Assembly: GCF_033095985.1 (NCBI RefSeq)
Contig: NZ_AP026802.1
Coordinates: 1 to 64,000 of the forward strand
Origin: Xylocopilactobacillus apicola
GTDB taxonomy: Bacteria; Bacillota; Bacilli; Lactobacillales; Lactobacillaceae
DNA: 64,000 bases
Direction: 5' to 3'
The notes under the pieces were generated by a model. The model was not told the DNA's origin. It made no database searches and saw only the letters and a program-made list of their open reading frames with translations. A program made the position numbers and the translations under genes. Shown in pieces: positions 9,075 to 17,779 of this stretch (position 1 is the first letter of the stretch; each line of letters begins with the position of its first letter).

Positions 9075-9145
9075 TTCTATGTTCGAACAATTGTCATAAT
9101 AACGCTTTCCTGAACTTATGTCAACAACTGTAACAAATGTTATGA
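9075..9145. promoter_or_regulatory. Palindromes in the divergent oxidoreductase/sorC promoter region
   Basis: The 173-bp divergent spacer contains two palindromes, GTTCGAAC (9081-9088) and TAACAAATGTTA (9131-9142). They are plausible operators for the SorC-type regulator encoded on the right, which would control the leftward PTS operon and itself. Confidence 0.4.
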
Positions 9146-9224
9146 ATTTGAGTCTGATCGATTTTATTTTTGTCAGCCAATGTGTTAGATTGAAGTTAAA
9201 AATCAATTTTCCAAGAGGTAAATA

Positions 9225-10172
9225 ATGACCCATAATGATTTCACGGATCGCGATTTATTGCTAAAAGCTGCGATTTTGTATTATGAACAAAATATGACCC
9301 AAGAACAGATTGCTAAAATCATTGGGATTTCTAGACCAGCAGTTTCCAAAATTTTACAGAATGCACGAGATCAACATTTAGTTGAGTTTTTTGTCAAAGA
9401 TTTTTCTAAGCGGACGGTGGAATTAGAAATTGAGATTCAAAAGAAATATAATTTGAAAACCGTGAAGGTGGTTTCAAATCGCTTCAATCGAACCACCGAA
9501 GCCATTGAGATGCAAGTAGGATTTTTGTCTGCCCAATATTTACAAAGTATTGTGAAGGATGTTTCCTCGATTGGGATTGGTTGGGGCAATGCTGTGTCTA
9601 AGTTTGTCGATGAGACTGATTATTTTTTGGCGCGTAAATTAACGGTTACGCCGCTAGTTGGTGGACTTGGACTGCTTAATTTGGACATTCATGCCAATAA
9701 TTTAGCTTCTAAACTAGCAACCAAATTAGGCTGTCAATATTCGACTTTTTATGCACCAGTCATTGCGGCTTCGGCTAAGGAGGCTAAAGAATTAAAAGAG
9801 TCCGAGCTGGTATCTTCTTGTATTGAGGCAGCAAAAAATGTCGACGTTGCTTTCATCGGGGTCGGAAATGACGTCGAATCATCAACTTGGCGGAAGCTGG
9901 AATATATTTCTGAATCTGAAACGAAGGAATTGACTAAGGCTGGGGCAATTGGCGATGTAGTTGCTGATTTTTTTGATCGAGATGGTCAGCGGGTTCACAC
10001 TGGATTTTCTAACCGATTAATTGGAGTCACAATCGATGATTTAAAGAAGATCCCCAATGTTGTAGCTATGGCAGTTGGGACTAAGAAAACGCAAAGTGTG
10101 AAAGTTTTGCTCGAAAATAAAATCATCAATGCATTGATGATTGATCAGGATTTAGCCGAACAAATCGGATAA
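9225..10172 (+). CDS. SorC/DeoR-family sugar-binding transcriptional regulator
   Basis: A 315-residue regulator. The N-terminal helix-turn-helix (MTQEQIAKIIGISRPAVSKI, residues 25-45) is followed by a SorC-type sugar-binding domain with VVSNRF, SIGIGWGNAVSKFV and a C-terminal VTIDDLKKIPNVVAMAVG stretch. Members sense phosphorylated sugars or polyols. It is divergent from the glucitol-type PTS operon and preceded by an AAGAGG ribosome binding site, so it most likely regulates that operon. The amidohydrolase gene follows after 47 bp. Confidence 0.9.
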   Translation: MTHNDFTDRDLLLKAAILYYEQNMTQEQIAKIIGISRPAVSKILQNARDQHLVEFFVKDFSKRTVELEIEIQKKYNLKTVKVVSNRFNRTTEAIEMQVGFLSAQYLQSIVKDVSSIGIGWGNAVSKFVDETDYFLARKLTVTPLVGGLGLLNLDIHANNLASKLATKLGCQYSTFYAPVIAASAKEAKELKESELVSSCIEAAKNVDVAFIGVGNDVESSTWRKLEYISESETKELTKAGAIGDVVADFFDRDGQRVHTGFSNRLIGVTIDDLKKIPNVVAMAVGTKKTQSVKVLLENKIINALMIDQDLAEQIG

Positions 10173-10219
10173 AAAACAATTAAAATGATAGCAATGAAAA
10201 CAAGAAAGCAAGTAAAAAA

Positions 10220-11185
10220 ATGAAAAAAATTGATGCACATCTTCATTTAGTAAAATCTGTTGCGGGATTAAATGGTAGAGGACGCCTGACGCCTTTGGGT
10301 GATGGCAAGGCAATTTGGGATGATGGGACTTTAATTAAGCTAATCCCGGATGGCTGGGGATCGGATAATTTTCTAGCAGAGTCAGCTCTAAAAGTAATGA
10401 AAGAAAACGGAATTGAGAAATCTGTTTTGCTCCAGGGCAGTTTGAATGGATACCAAAACTACTATTCTTATCAAACAGTCAAGAAATATCCGGATAAATT
10501 CATTGCAGCCTTCTCGGTTGATCCTTTTGCTGATAATGCAATGAGGATCGTTAAAAGACATGTTGAAGATTTAGGTTTTCGCGCGATTAAGTTTGAAATC
10601 AGTCAAGGTGGCGGACTCCACGGATATCACCACCCTTTTCGTTTAGATATTTCTCTTGAAGTGGGTAAAATTCTCCACTTTATTTCCGATTATCCGGGAT
10701 TTGTTGTTACTGTTGATTATGGTGATTATACGCAATTTAGCTACGAGCCAGAAGCGATTGCAAATTTGGCTATGCGTTATCCAAAACTCGATTTCGTAGT
10801 TTGCCATCTGTCCTTTCCTAATGCTGATCACCTCGATCGCTTGGAAAATGCTTTAGAACAATGGAAGCCATTTAATAATATCTCAACTGAGATCTCGGCC
10901 ATTCAAGATATTGAAGGAGAAACAGAATTTCCTTTTCCACGCTGTCAAAAAGATGTCGCTTTAGCAAAGAAAATTTTAGGAGCAAAAAGAATTTTCTGGG
11001 GAACCGACTCTCCTTGGTCTTCAACGTTTAATTCATATCACGATCTATCCACTTGGTTACAAGCCACTGATATTTTTACAAAAAGCGAACTAGAGGACGT
11101 TTTCTACAATAACGCCGAGAGAATTTATTTCAAACCTGAGCATATCAAGGCGATGCGCGAGAGCGTTGATCCAGTGATGGCGTAA
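10220..11185 (+). CDS. Amidohydrolase-family metal-dependent hydrolase
   Basis: A 321-residue TIM-barrel protein of the amidohydrolase-2 type. Its metal-binding HxH is at the start (IDAHLHL, His6/His8), with later conserved histidines (VVCHLSFPNADH, near 195) and the catalytic aspartate region FWGTDSPW (near 265). Family members hydrolyse or decarboxylate small ring compounds and lactones. The position after the SorC regulator suggests a role in the same polyol or sugar-acid route, perhaps as a lactonase, but this is inference. Confidence 0.82.
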   Translation: MKKIDAHLHLVKSVAGLNGRGRLTPLGDGKAIWDDGTLIKLIPDGWGSDNFLAESALKVMKENGIEKSVLLQGSLNGYQNYYSYQTVKKYPDKFIAAFSVDPFADNAMRIVKRHVEDLGFRAIKFEISQGGGLHGYHHPFRLDISLEVGKILHFISDYPGFVVTVDYGDYTQFSYEPEAIANLAMRYPKLDFVVCHLSFPNADHLDRLENALEQWKPFNNISTEISAIQDIEGETEFPFPRCQKDVALAKKILGAKRIFWGTDSPWSSTFNSYHDLSTWLQATDIFTKSELEDVFYNNAERIYFKPEHIKAMRESVDPVMA

Positions 11186-11194
11186 AGCAGCTCC

Positions 11195-11226
11195 AAATGA
11201 AGAAACGACAGCAGTGCTGACGATTA
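11195..11226 (+). repeat. 32-bp direct repeat, left copy, flanking yefM/yoeB
   Basis: Identical over 32 bp to 11929-11960. It contains the small palindrome CAGCAGTGCTG. The two copies stand on either side of the toxin-antitoxin genes, as expected for a recombined or inserted cassette. Confidence 0.85.
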
Positions 11227-11283
11227 TAAAAAGTTAGAAAATAATACTAAACCCTTTTCAATTTTTTTGTTTATTGAAAAGAT

Positions 11284-11312
11284 GTGGTACAATAAATGGT
11301 ACAATTACTTCG
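11284..11312 (+). promoter_or_regulatory. Promoter and tandem operator-like repeat of yefM-yoeB
   Basis: TGGTACAAT occurs twice, separated by AAA, just upstream of the antitoxin gene (about 11284-11305). TACAAT resembles a -10 box, and the tandem repeat is a likely site for autoregulation by the antitoxin-toxin complex. Confidence 0.45.
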
Positions 11313-11334
11313 TAAAATGTAAAGGAGAAATATA

Positions 11335-11604
11335 ATGGATGCCGTTTCTTACTCAAATTTTCGTTATAAATTAAAATATTATTTTAAAAAAGTAAACGAA
11401 GATGCAGAACCTCTAGTAGTCACTAATAAAGATGAGAATGATGACGTTGTTGTAATGTCGAAACGAGATTATGACGCTTTTATGGAAACTTTCAGGACTT
11501 TATCAAATCCTTATTTATTAGATAAAATCAAGCGTGGGGATGAACAATTTAAATCGGGAAAATTTCAAAACCATGAATTAATTGATTTTGAAGATTATGA
11601 TTAA
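11335..11604 (+). CDS. yefM: Type II antitoxin, YefM/Phd family
   Basis: An 89-residue protein beginning MDAVSYSNFRYKLKYYF with VTNKDENDDVVVMSKRDYDAF, the Phd/YefM DNA-binding fold. The acidic C-terminus (ELIDFEDYD) would wrap the toxin. An AAAGGAG ribosome binding site precedes it. The toxin gene overlaps its stop codon by eight bases, which implies translational coupling. Confidence 0.92.
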   Translation: MDAVSYSNFRYKLKYYFKKVNEDAEPLVVTNKDENDDVVVMSKRDYDAFMETFRTLSNPYLLDKIKRGDEQFKSGKFQNHELIDFEDYD

Positions 11605-11854
11605 ATCTTGGTCAGATGAAGCTTGGGAAGATTATTTATCTTGGTTTCAAAAAGGTGATAAGAATATTATTAAAAAAATTAACAGACTTCTTAAAGATAT
11701 TGAACGTCATCATTATACAGGAATTGGTAAGCCAGAACCTTTAAAATATGAATTATCTGGTAAGTGGTCACGGAGAATTAATGGTGAACATCGGTTAATT
11801 TATAAGATTGAAAAAGATACGATTTTTATTTATTCAGCTCGTGATCATTATTAA
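11597..11854 (+). CDS. yoeB: Type II toxin, YoeB/Txe family mRNA interferase
   Basis: 85 residues from the ATG at 11597, which lies inside the antitoxin stop region. The catalytic set of YoeB is present: Glu47 (GKPEPLK), Arg66 (GEHRLIYK) and His84 (ARDHY). These match Glu46, Arg65 and His83 of the E. coli enzyme, which cleaves mRNA at the ribosome. Length is normal and the module looks intact. Confidence 0.93.
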   Translation: MIKSWSDEAWEDYLSWFQKGDKNIIKKINRLLKDIERHHYTGIGKPEPLKYELSGKWSRRINGEHRLIYKIEKDTIFIYSARDHY

Positions 11855-11928
11855 ATTTTTCTCGTTAAATTATAAAAGGGCTCAAATGGCCGTAAGTTAG
11901 GCCAAAGCTCGAAAATCCTAATGATGCA

Positions 11929-11960
11929 AAATGAAGAAACGACAGCAGTGCTGACGATTA
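11929..11960 (+). repeat. 32-bp direct repeat, right copy, flanking yefM/yoeB
   Basis: A perfect second copy of 11195-11226. Beyond the 32 bp the flanks differ, so it is not simply an extended duplication of the neighbouring gene end. Confidence 0.85.
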
Positions 11961-12047
11961 CTTCGAAACTTCGGTCAAATCCTGTTAATCTGAATTTGTT
12001 GAGAGGTTGAATAAGAAAACTTTCTTAAATAAAAAAGCTAAAAGTGA

Positions 12048-12920
12048 TTAAACACTTTTAACTTTTTTTAATTGCTCGAAAGAATTAGCAGCACCGATCA
12101 GATTCGCATCGTTATGAAACTTAGCAGCAACAATTTCTGGCACGATCGGAGCAAATTCAACCTCTTTAACTAGCTCTTGGATAGATTTTCTTAGTTGCTC
12201 TAAGAAATATGGATTTTTGGAAACTCCACCGCCAATGATGAATTTCTCGGGATCAAAACTATATTGTAAGTTGTAAATAGCTTTAGCTAAACTTTGAAAC
12301 ATGAGTTTAGCTTCGCTAGAAGATACTTCATCGCCTTGCTTTGCCAACTCCAACACTTCTTGACCAGATAAATTGGTGTTTTTGATTTTATTGTAGCGCT
12401 CTGCCAAGTGGACCACGGTTCCAACAAGACTAAGCGATTGCCCATCTATTAGCATCAGGCCAAATTCCCCACCGTAGAGGTGTTTGCCGGGAACAATTTG
12501 ACGATTAACGACTACCGTTCCCCCAATGCCAGGTTCCAATCACGATAAACAAAACGTTTTGGAGGTTTTTGGCTGCACCGACTGATAATTCGGCAATTGC
12601 CGAACAATTAGCATCGTTTTCGATTGTCACTGGTAGTTGAAGACGGCGCTGAAGCTCATCTCTAATTGGCAAGTTATGAAAATATGGAACAGCACTGATT
12701 CCTTCGATGTAACCAGATTCCTGGTTAATGACTCCGGGGAGACTCAACGCAACTCCCTAATTTCATGACGAGAAACAATTTGATTCATTAAATCGTAAAA
12801 AGTTGTTAAATCTCCCGGAGTTGCGGTCTTAAATGTCTGTAAAAGTTTTTGTTGGTCAGGGTCCCACAAGCCGTATTTAACTGCAGTCCCGCCCACGTCA
12901 ATTGCAGCTATTTTCTTCAC
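12048..12920 (-). pseudogene. ROK-family sugar kinase, two frameshifts
   Basis: A complete ROK kinase can be read across three frames. The N-terminal ATP-binding part is IAAIDVGGTAVKYGLW (GTG start at 12920), then SLPGVINQESGYIEGIS, then IENDANCSAIAE, then GIGGTVVVNRQIVPGKH and a C-terminal IIGGGVSKNPYF. One frame change lies near 12755 (stop after HEIRELR, resuming as VALSLPGV). The second lies near 12535, where one extra C in GGAACCTGG breaks GTGIGG. It would have phosphorylated a monosaccharide released by the neighbouring glycosidases. The start overlaps the fucosidase stop by four bases. Indel errors in assembly are possible. Confidence 0.85.
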
Positions 12921-14191
12921 ACAGTCTCCTCAATCATCTCTAGAACTGTAAATTCATCTTCACTGGAGTTTTTATTTATTTCAACTCTTGAATCGTTAAT
13001 TTGCACTTCAACATTTTTATCAAGTGCTTTAACACTCAAAATCTTTTGTGAATAGTCCCAGTTTTTTTCACTATCTTGCTTGACGAAAGCATATAGATGG
13101 TTATCTCGCTGGGTAAAAAACCAACCAGCGGGCGGATTACTAATGTCAACGGCTCGAGTTTTAAATATTGCTTGGCCGTATTTTTGAAGCCAAATTTTCA
13201 GTTGCGCTAGTATTTTTAGCGCCTCGTGAGGCAAAGTTCCGTCCGGTTTTGGCCCAATTCCCAAAATCACATTTCCGCCTTTGCTCACGATTTCAACAAT
13301 CATCGATTCAATTTCAGAAAACGTTTTGTATTGATCGTTGGGGACGTAGCCCCAATTTTTGGCAAGAGGAATGTTACTTTCCCAAACTTTCTTTGGCGGA
13401 GTTTCTGGAATCGACCGCTCGGGAGTGACATAATTCTCATAAAGTCCCCCGATTGTGCGATCGACAACCAAAATATTGGGCTGATGCAAACGAATTTGCT
13501 TGACAATGCTTTCCATCTCTAAAAACTCATGATGATCTTTATTAACCCAGCCGCCGTCAAGCCATAGAATATCAATTGGTCCGTAATTAGTCGTCAATTC
13601 AAGGAGCTGGTTTTTGACAAAATCATTGAACTGCTGCCATTTAGCGGGATTTTCCTTCGGATCATAAGAAGCATAGCGCCCAATTGGGTCGCTTCCTGGT
13701 TCCCAATAATTTTCGTTATGCCAATCTGGTTTTGAGTAATACGCCCCTACTTTTAGATTGTGTTGTTGCATTGTTTGGCTAAAGATCTTAAAAATATCTA
13801 AGTTCGAGTGAAAATTTGAGAACTTAGTATCGAAAATACTGAATCCATCGTGATGCTTGGTTGTCAAGATCCCGTATTTTATTCCTGTATCTTTAATTGT
13901 AGCTGCCCAGGAGACGACGTTGTCAGGATTTGGATGAAAATCATTTGCTAAGTTCCAATAATCATGGCGCAATTCAGCCAAATCGGATCGCCAAGGTTTT
14001 TTGCGAGCCCAAGTGTCTTCTTTAGATAATTGCCAAGATTCAACAATCCCAGCAAGCGAGTAAAGTCCAAAATGGAAAATAACGCCAATTTTATCGTCTT
14101 GGAATTGATTCAGTTGCTCAATTAAATTAGCAGGAAGGTTCTCGTACTCTTCGTTGAAAGTTTCTTGATCTGTAACAATATCTTTTCGCAA
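12917..14191 (-). CDS. Alpha-L-fucosidase family (GH29) glycosidase
   Basis: A 424-residue protein with the GH29 barrel: FHFGLYS near 40, TKHHDGFSIFD (residues 111-121), the catalytic nucleophile Asp212 in DILWLDGGW, and NVILGIGPKPDGTLP near 305. No signal peptide, so it acts in the cytoplasm on imported fucosides or related glycosides. It lies between the EIIC gene (upstream) and the ROK kinase (overlapping). The exact substrate cannot be told; GH29 includes enzymes of varied linkage. Confidence 0.9.
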   Translation of the reverse strand: MRKDIVTDQETFNEEYENLPANLIEQLNQFQDDKIGVIFHFGLYSLAGIVESWQLSKEDTWARKKPWRSDLAELRHDYWNLANDFHPNPDNVVSWAATIKDTGIKYGILTTKHHDGFSIFDTKFSNFHSNLDIFKIFSQTMQQHNLKVGAYYSKPDWHNENYWEPGSDPIGRYASYDPKENPAKWQQFNDFVKNQLLELTTNYGPIDILWLDGGWVNKDHHEFLEMESIVKQIRLHQPNILVVDRTIGGLYENYVTPERSIPETPPKKVWESNIPLAKNWGYVPNDQYKTFSEIESMIVEIVSKGGNVILGIGPKPDGTLPHEALKILAQLKIWLQKYGQAIFKTRAVDISNPPAGWFFTQRDNHLYAFVKQDSEKNWDYSQKILSVKALDKNVEVQINDSRVEINKNSSEDEFTVLEMIEETV

Positions 14192-14208
14192 ATGAGTTTT
14201 CCTCTTTT

Positions 14209-15528
14209 TTAGATTTCTTTCGATTTATTACTTGCCAGGACAAACGGCAGGTAAAGGAAAATATCCATTATAAATAATAAAGCTGATAAAATTGTTGCGG
14301 GAATGTCTCCGGCTGTCGTTACCCAGGCAGTTAATATTGGAGGTAAAGTCCAAGGTGGAATCACAACACTTTTAGCGACTAGGCCCATTGCCGTCAGAGG
14401 GTAAGCAATCGCTAAATTAATGATTGGAACAAAAAGAAACGGAATTGCCAAAAATGGATTCATAACTACTGGTAACCCAAACATAATTGGTTCTGAAACG
14501 TTGAAGAAACTTGGGACAAGCCCTAATTTGGCGACTTCCCGATAATTTTGTCTTTTTGATCCAATAAAGATTGCGATCAAAAGCGGTAAAATGGCACCAG
14601 TTCCACCAAATAGAGTATACATTCCAATCCAAGGGTTGGTTACGATAAAAGGCACATGTTTTCCAGCGCTAAAAGCAGAAATATTTTGCTGGATAGCCGC
14701 TAACATTGACGGAGATGTAACCGAAGAAACAATGTTTTGACCATGCAAACCGAAGAACCAAAGAATTTGCGTCACGATTTGAACCATAAATAATCCAATT
14801 GGTGATTCCATCGCTGCTTGAAGCGGGATCGCGATTACGGTTTGAACGAGTTGAGTAATTGTTTGACCAGTAATTTGGATATAAATGAAAGTAAATAACG
14901 CAAAGATAATAACAACAAGACTTTCTGGAATCAAAGAATTAAAAGATTGCGCAACTGCTGGTGGAACACCATCTGGCATCTTGATTCTAAGTTTTCCGCT
15001 TTTGGTAATTTTAATTAATAATTCAGTACTTAAAAGTGCGCCAATGAGCCCAACAAACATTCCACCCGAAGAGGTTAGAGCCTGAGTATAGACCCCAGCG
15101 ACTTTGACGATCTTAGTGCTGTTGGCAACATTTACATCGTTAAATAGTGGGAACATGATTAAAGTTACTGCGACACTAATAATTCCTGCGTGCAGCGGGC
15201 TTAAATTCTCTTCAGTAATAGTTTTAGCAGCAACATAATGCTTGGTTAAACGATAACCAATTAAAAATGTTACAAAGATGGTCATAAAACCTAATGTACC
15301 ATTGTTTACCATGGTACCAATATCTAATAGTTTCTTAAAATATGGAAACTTCTTTTGCAAACCAGGATTAGAAAACAATAGACTATTTAACAAAATAAAT
15401 AGTGAATTCACCATGATGATTGGTGAAATATCAATAAAACTATCGCGGATTGCAATCAAATGGCGTTGATTACCAATTTTATTTGCATAAGGTAAAATCC
15501 ATTTGTTGATTTTATCTGCTATTTTCAA
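14209..15528 (-). CDS. PTS EIIC, lactose/cellobiose family
   Basis: A 439-residue, multi-helix permease of the cellobiose/lactose EIIC family. Features are INKWILPYANKIGNQRHLIAIRDSF at the start, WFFGLHGQNIVSSV near 250 and FNVSEPIMFGLPVVMNPFLAIPF near 340. The start is TTG with GGGGAG before it. No IIA or IIB gene lies in this cluster, so it probably uses subunits encoded elsewhere, possibly those at 24829-25475. It lies between the GH1 gene and the fucosidase in one operon. Confidence 0.92.
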   Translation of the reverse strand: MKIADKINKWILPYANKIGNQRHLIAIRDSFIDISPIIMVNSLFILLNSLLFSNPGLQKKFPYFKKLLDIGTMVNNGTLGFMTIFVTFLIGYRLTKHYVAAKTITEENLSPLHAGIISVAVTLIMFPLFNDVNVANSTKIVKVAGVYTQALTSSGGMFVGLIGALLSTELLIKITKSGKLRIKMPDGVPPAVAQSFNSLIPESLVVIIFALFTFIYIQITGQTITQLVQTVIAIPLQAAMESPIGLFMVQIVTQILWFFGLHGQNIVSSVTSPSMLAAIQQNISAFSAGKHVPFIVTNPWIGMYTLFGGTGAILPLLIAIFIGSKRQNYREVAKLGLVPSFFNVSEPIMFGLPVVMNPFLAIPFLFVPIINLAIAYPLTAMGLVAKSVVIPPWTLPPILTAWVTTAGDIPATILSALLFIMDIFLYLPFVLASNKSKEI

Positions 15529-15548
15529 AATTTATTACTCCCCTTTTT

Positions 15549-16922
15549 TTACATGACTTCTCCATTGGTATGAATCACTTGTTTCAACCAATGGTAACTT
15601 TCTTTTGGAATTCTCTTTAAATCCAATAGATCATGATTAGTGCGGTTGACATAAACTACCCCATAACGTTTATCGACATTACCTTGAGAACTAGGAATAT
15701 CGATTAATCCCCAGCCGAGATAACCAATTACATTGGCACCATCTTGAATCGCGTCTTTTAGCGCTTCAAGGTGCTCACGGTGGTATTTGATACGATATTG
15801 ATCATTAATTTCGTGTTTGCCGTCCCAACTTTCTCTAACGCCAATTCCGTTTTCAACTGGAAAAATTGGCAGCCTGGTTCGATTAGATAAATCCATAATA
15901 ACGTTATAGAATCCCGTTGGATCAATCTCCCAGCCCCATTCATTGGCATTTAAATAATGATTAGGAACTTTTGAATAATCAGCCCAATAGTTTGGTGGCG
16001 TGCCTACAGGAACTTTGGTACTATCTAAAGCCGCCGAAGTGTAATAACTAAAACTGATAAAATCACTTCGCGTTTTACTGATTTGCGCTAAATCGTTTGG
16101 ATCCAAAATGTCGTCCAAGTGATTCTCTTTCATAAAAGCAACAACTTCCTTGGAATACTCTCCAGTCGTAAATAACTGCAACAAATTGTAAGTAGTAAAT
16201 TCTTTATACTTACGGACAACTTGTTGATCTTTAGGATTAGTTGTCGCGGGATACAATTCATGCAAAGCTTGCATGCCGCCAATTTGGATTCCCGGAAAAA
16301 ATTCATGGATATAATTAGCTATTTTGGCATGAGCTAAGGCAACGTTATGTTGAATTTGATACAAATCGTGCAGTGATCTCTCACCTTGTTGATAACCACT
16401 ATAATCGAAACCGCCCCCTGAACTGTAAAGATTTTGTTCATTAAAAGTCAACCAATACTTAACTTGATCACCAAATTCTTGAATCATTTTTTTTGCATAG
16501 ATCACAAAATTATCCACGACAGTTTTACTTATAAATCCGTTGTATTTGTTTGCTTGATTCAATGGCATATCGAAGTGATATAAGCAAATCATTGGTTGGA
16601 TCCCAGCTTTTAACAACTGATCAATTAGGTCATGATAAAACTTGATCCCTTTTTGATTAAATTCCCCCTCTCCTTTTGGTTGAACTCGGCTCCAAGAAAT
16701 TTGAAATCGATAAAAGTTCATCCCTAAATCTTTCATCAAAGCAATATCTTCTGGATAGCGATGGTATGCATCAATTGCTACTTTCCAATCGCTAGCATCT
16801 TTTTGTGCGGGACGCACGTCGTAAACCGAGGGCCCTTTACCATCTAGATCAAAGGCTCCTTCAGTTTGCATACTGGACGTTGAATTCCCCCAGAAAAAAT
16901 TGTTTGGTAACTTAATCATCAT
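15549..16922 (-). CDS. Glycoside hydrolase family 1 (6-phospho-beta-glucosidase type)
   Basis: A 457-residue GH1 enzyme with acid/base Glu162 (YWLTFNEQN) and nucleophile Glu357 (IFPVENGIG). The N-terminus has the usual FFWGNSTSSMQTEGAF. As the first gene of an operon with a PTS EIIC, it most likely splits 6-phospho-beta-glucosides in the cytoplasm. AGGAGG precedes two adjacent ATG codons. It is divergent from a GntR regulator. Confidence 0.93.
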   Translation of the reverse strand: MMIKLPNNFFWGNSTSSMQTEGAFDLDGKGPSVYDVRPAQKDASDWKVAIDAYHRYPEDIALMKDLGMNFYRFQISWSRVQPKGEGEFNQKGIKFYHDLIDQLLKAGIQPMICLYHFDMPLNQANKYNGFISKTVVDNFVIYAKKMIQEFGDQVKYWLTFNEQNLYSSGGGFDYSGYQQGERSLHDLYQIQHNVALAHAKIANYIHEFFPGIQIGGMQALHELYPATTNPKDQQVVRKYKEFTTYNLLQLFTTGEYSKEVVAFMKENHLDDILDPNDLAQISKTRSDFISFSYYTSAALDSTKVPVGTPPNYWADYSKVPNHYLNANEWGWEIDPTGFYNVIMDLSNRTRLPIFPVENGIGVRESWDGKHEINDQYRIKYHREHLEALKDAIQDGANVIGYLGWGLIDIPSSQGNVDKRYGVVYVNRTNHDLLDLKRIPKESYHWLKQVIHTNGEVM

Positions 16923-16984
16923 TAATCCTCCTAGAAAAGGCTTACAATAGCAAACACAAATATAGTATATACCCTTTTTAGAAA

Positions 16985-16996
16985 ATGTAAATACAT
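16985..16996. promoter_or_regulatory. Candidate operator for the divergent GntR regulator
   Basis: ATGTAAATACAT (inverted ATGTA/TACAT) lies in the 130-bp spacer between the GH1 operon and the GntR gene, beside TATAGTATATACCC promoter-like sequence. GntR regulators of beta-glucoside operons often bind such short palindromes. Confidence 0.4.
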
Positions 16997-17052
16997 CTTT
17001 GGAGATTGTTTTTTACCTTTTTTTTTGTAATAATTCTAAAAGGAGGGTAAAA

Positions 17053-17775
17053 ATGCCAAAATATCAGGATATTGAACAAGAATTAATCAGAAGAATTCAA
17101 AAGGGAATTTATAAGGCGGGTGCCCCCTTTCCAAATCAAAATCAATTAGCCAAAGAATTTAATACAACGCGGATGACCGTTCAAAAAGCTCTTAGTGGGC
17201 TTTTTAAAAAGGATTTAATTTATACACAGCAAGGTGCAGGGACTTATGTAAAGGTTAATGCGCGACTTGCTTCGCAATTAGATGCAAGTGTCGATCAATA
17301 CGTGGGAACGACGAAATTAATGGGCGCCGATCATGAGGTTGAAAGTCAGATTCTCAAATTCGAAATTAGATTTCCCAATGAAGACGAACAAGAACAGCTT
17401 TATATTTCGGCTAATGAACCGATTTATGATATTCAAAGAGTTCGGATTGTGGATAAGATGCCATCTTCAATTGAGTACACCAATATGCCAGTCAGTGTAA
17501 TTCCAGGCCTAAGTGAAGAAATTTTAAAAAAATCGATTTATCACTATATTGAGAATGACCTGAAAAAAAAGATTGGCGCGGCTTATCGAATAATTGGTGC
17601 AGATCATCCGCAACAATTTGATATTGATTATTTGAAATGCAAAAAAAACGACCCAATCCTCAAAGTTCGGCAGGTCGTGTTTTTACAAGATGGGACGCCT
17701 TTTGAATATTCAGAGACTCGCCATCGCCATGATAAAGGGAATATTATGATTTATTTACCGGGAAATAATTTCTGA
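17053..17775 (+). CDS. GntR-family regulator (HutC/UTRA type)
   Basis: 240 residues from the ATG at 17053, chosen for the AGGAGGG site before it. The N-terminal winged helix (IQKGIYKAGAPFPNQNQLAK and TTRMTVQKALSGL) is followed by a UTRA effector domain (IQRVRIVDKMPSSIEYTNMP and PFEYSETRHRHDKG). It is divergent from the GH1-EIIC-GH29 operon and would repress it until a phosphorylated glucoside binds. Confidence 0.92.
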   Translation: MPKYQDIEQELIRRIQKGIYKAGAPFPNQNQLAKEFNTTRMTVQKALSGLFKKDLIYTQQGAGTYVKVNARLASQLDASVDQYVGTTKLMGADHEVESQILKFEIRFPNEDEQEQLYISANEPIYDIQRVRIVDKMPSSIEYTNMPVSVIPGLSEEILKKSIYHYIENDLKKKIGAAYRIIGADHPQQFDIDYLKCKKNDPILKVRQVVFLQDGTPFEYSETRHRHDKGNIMIYLPGNNF

Positions 17776-17779
17776 TTTT

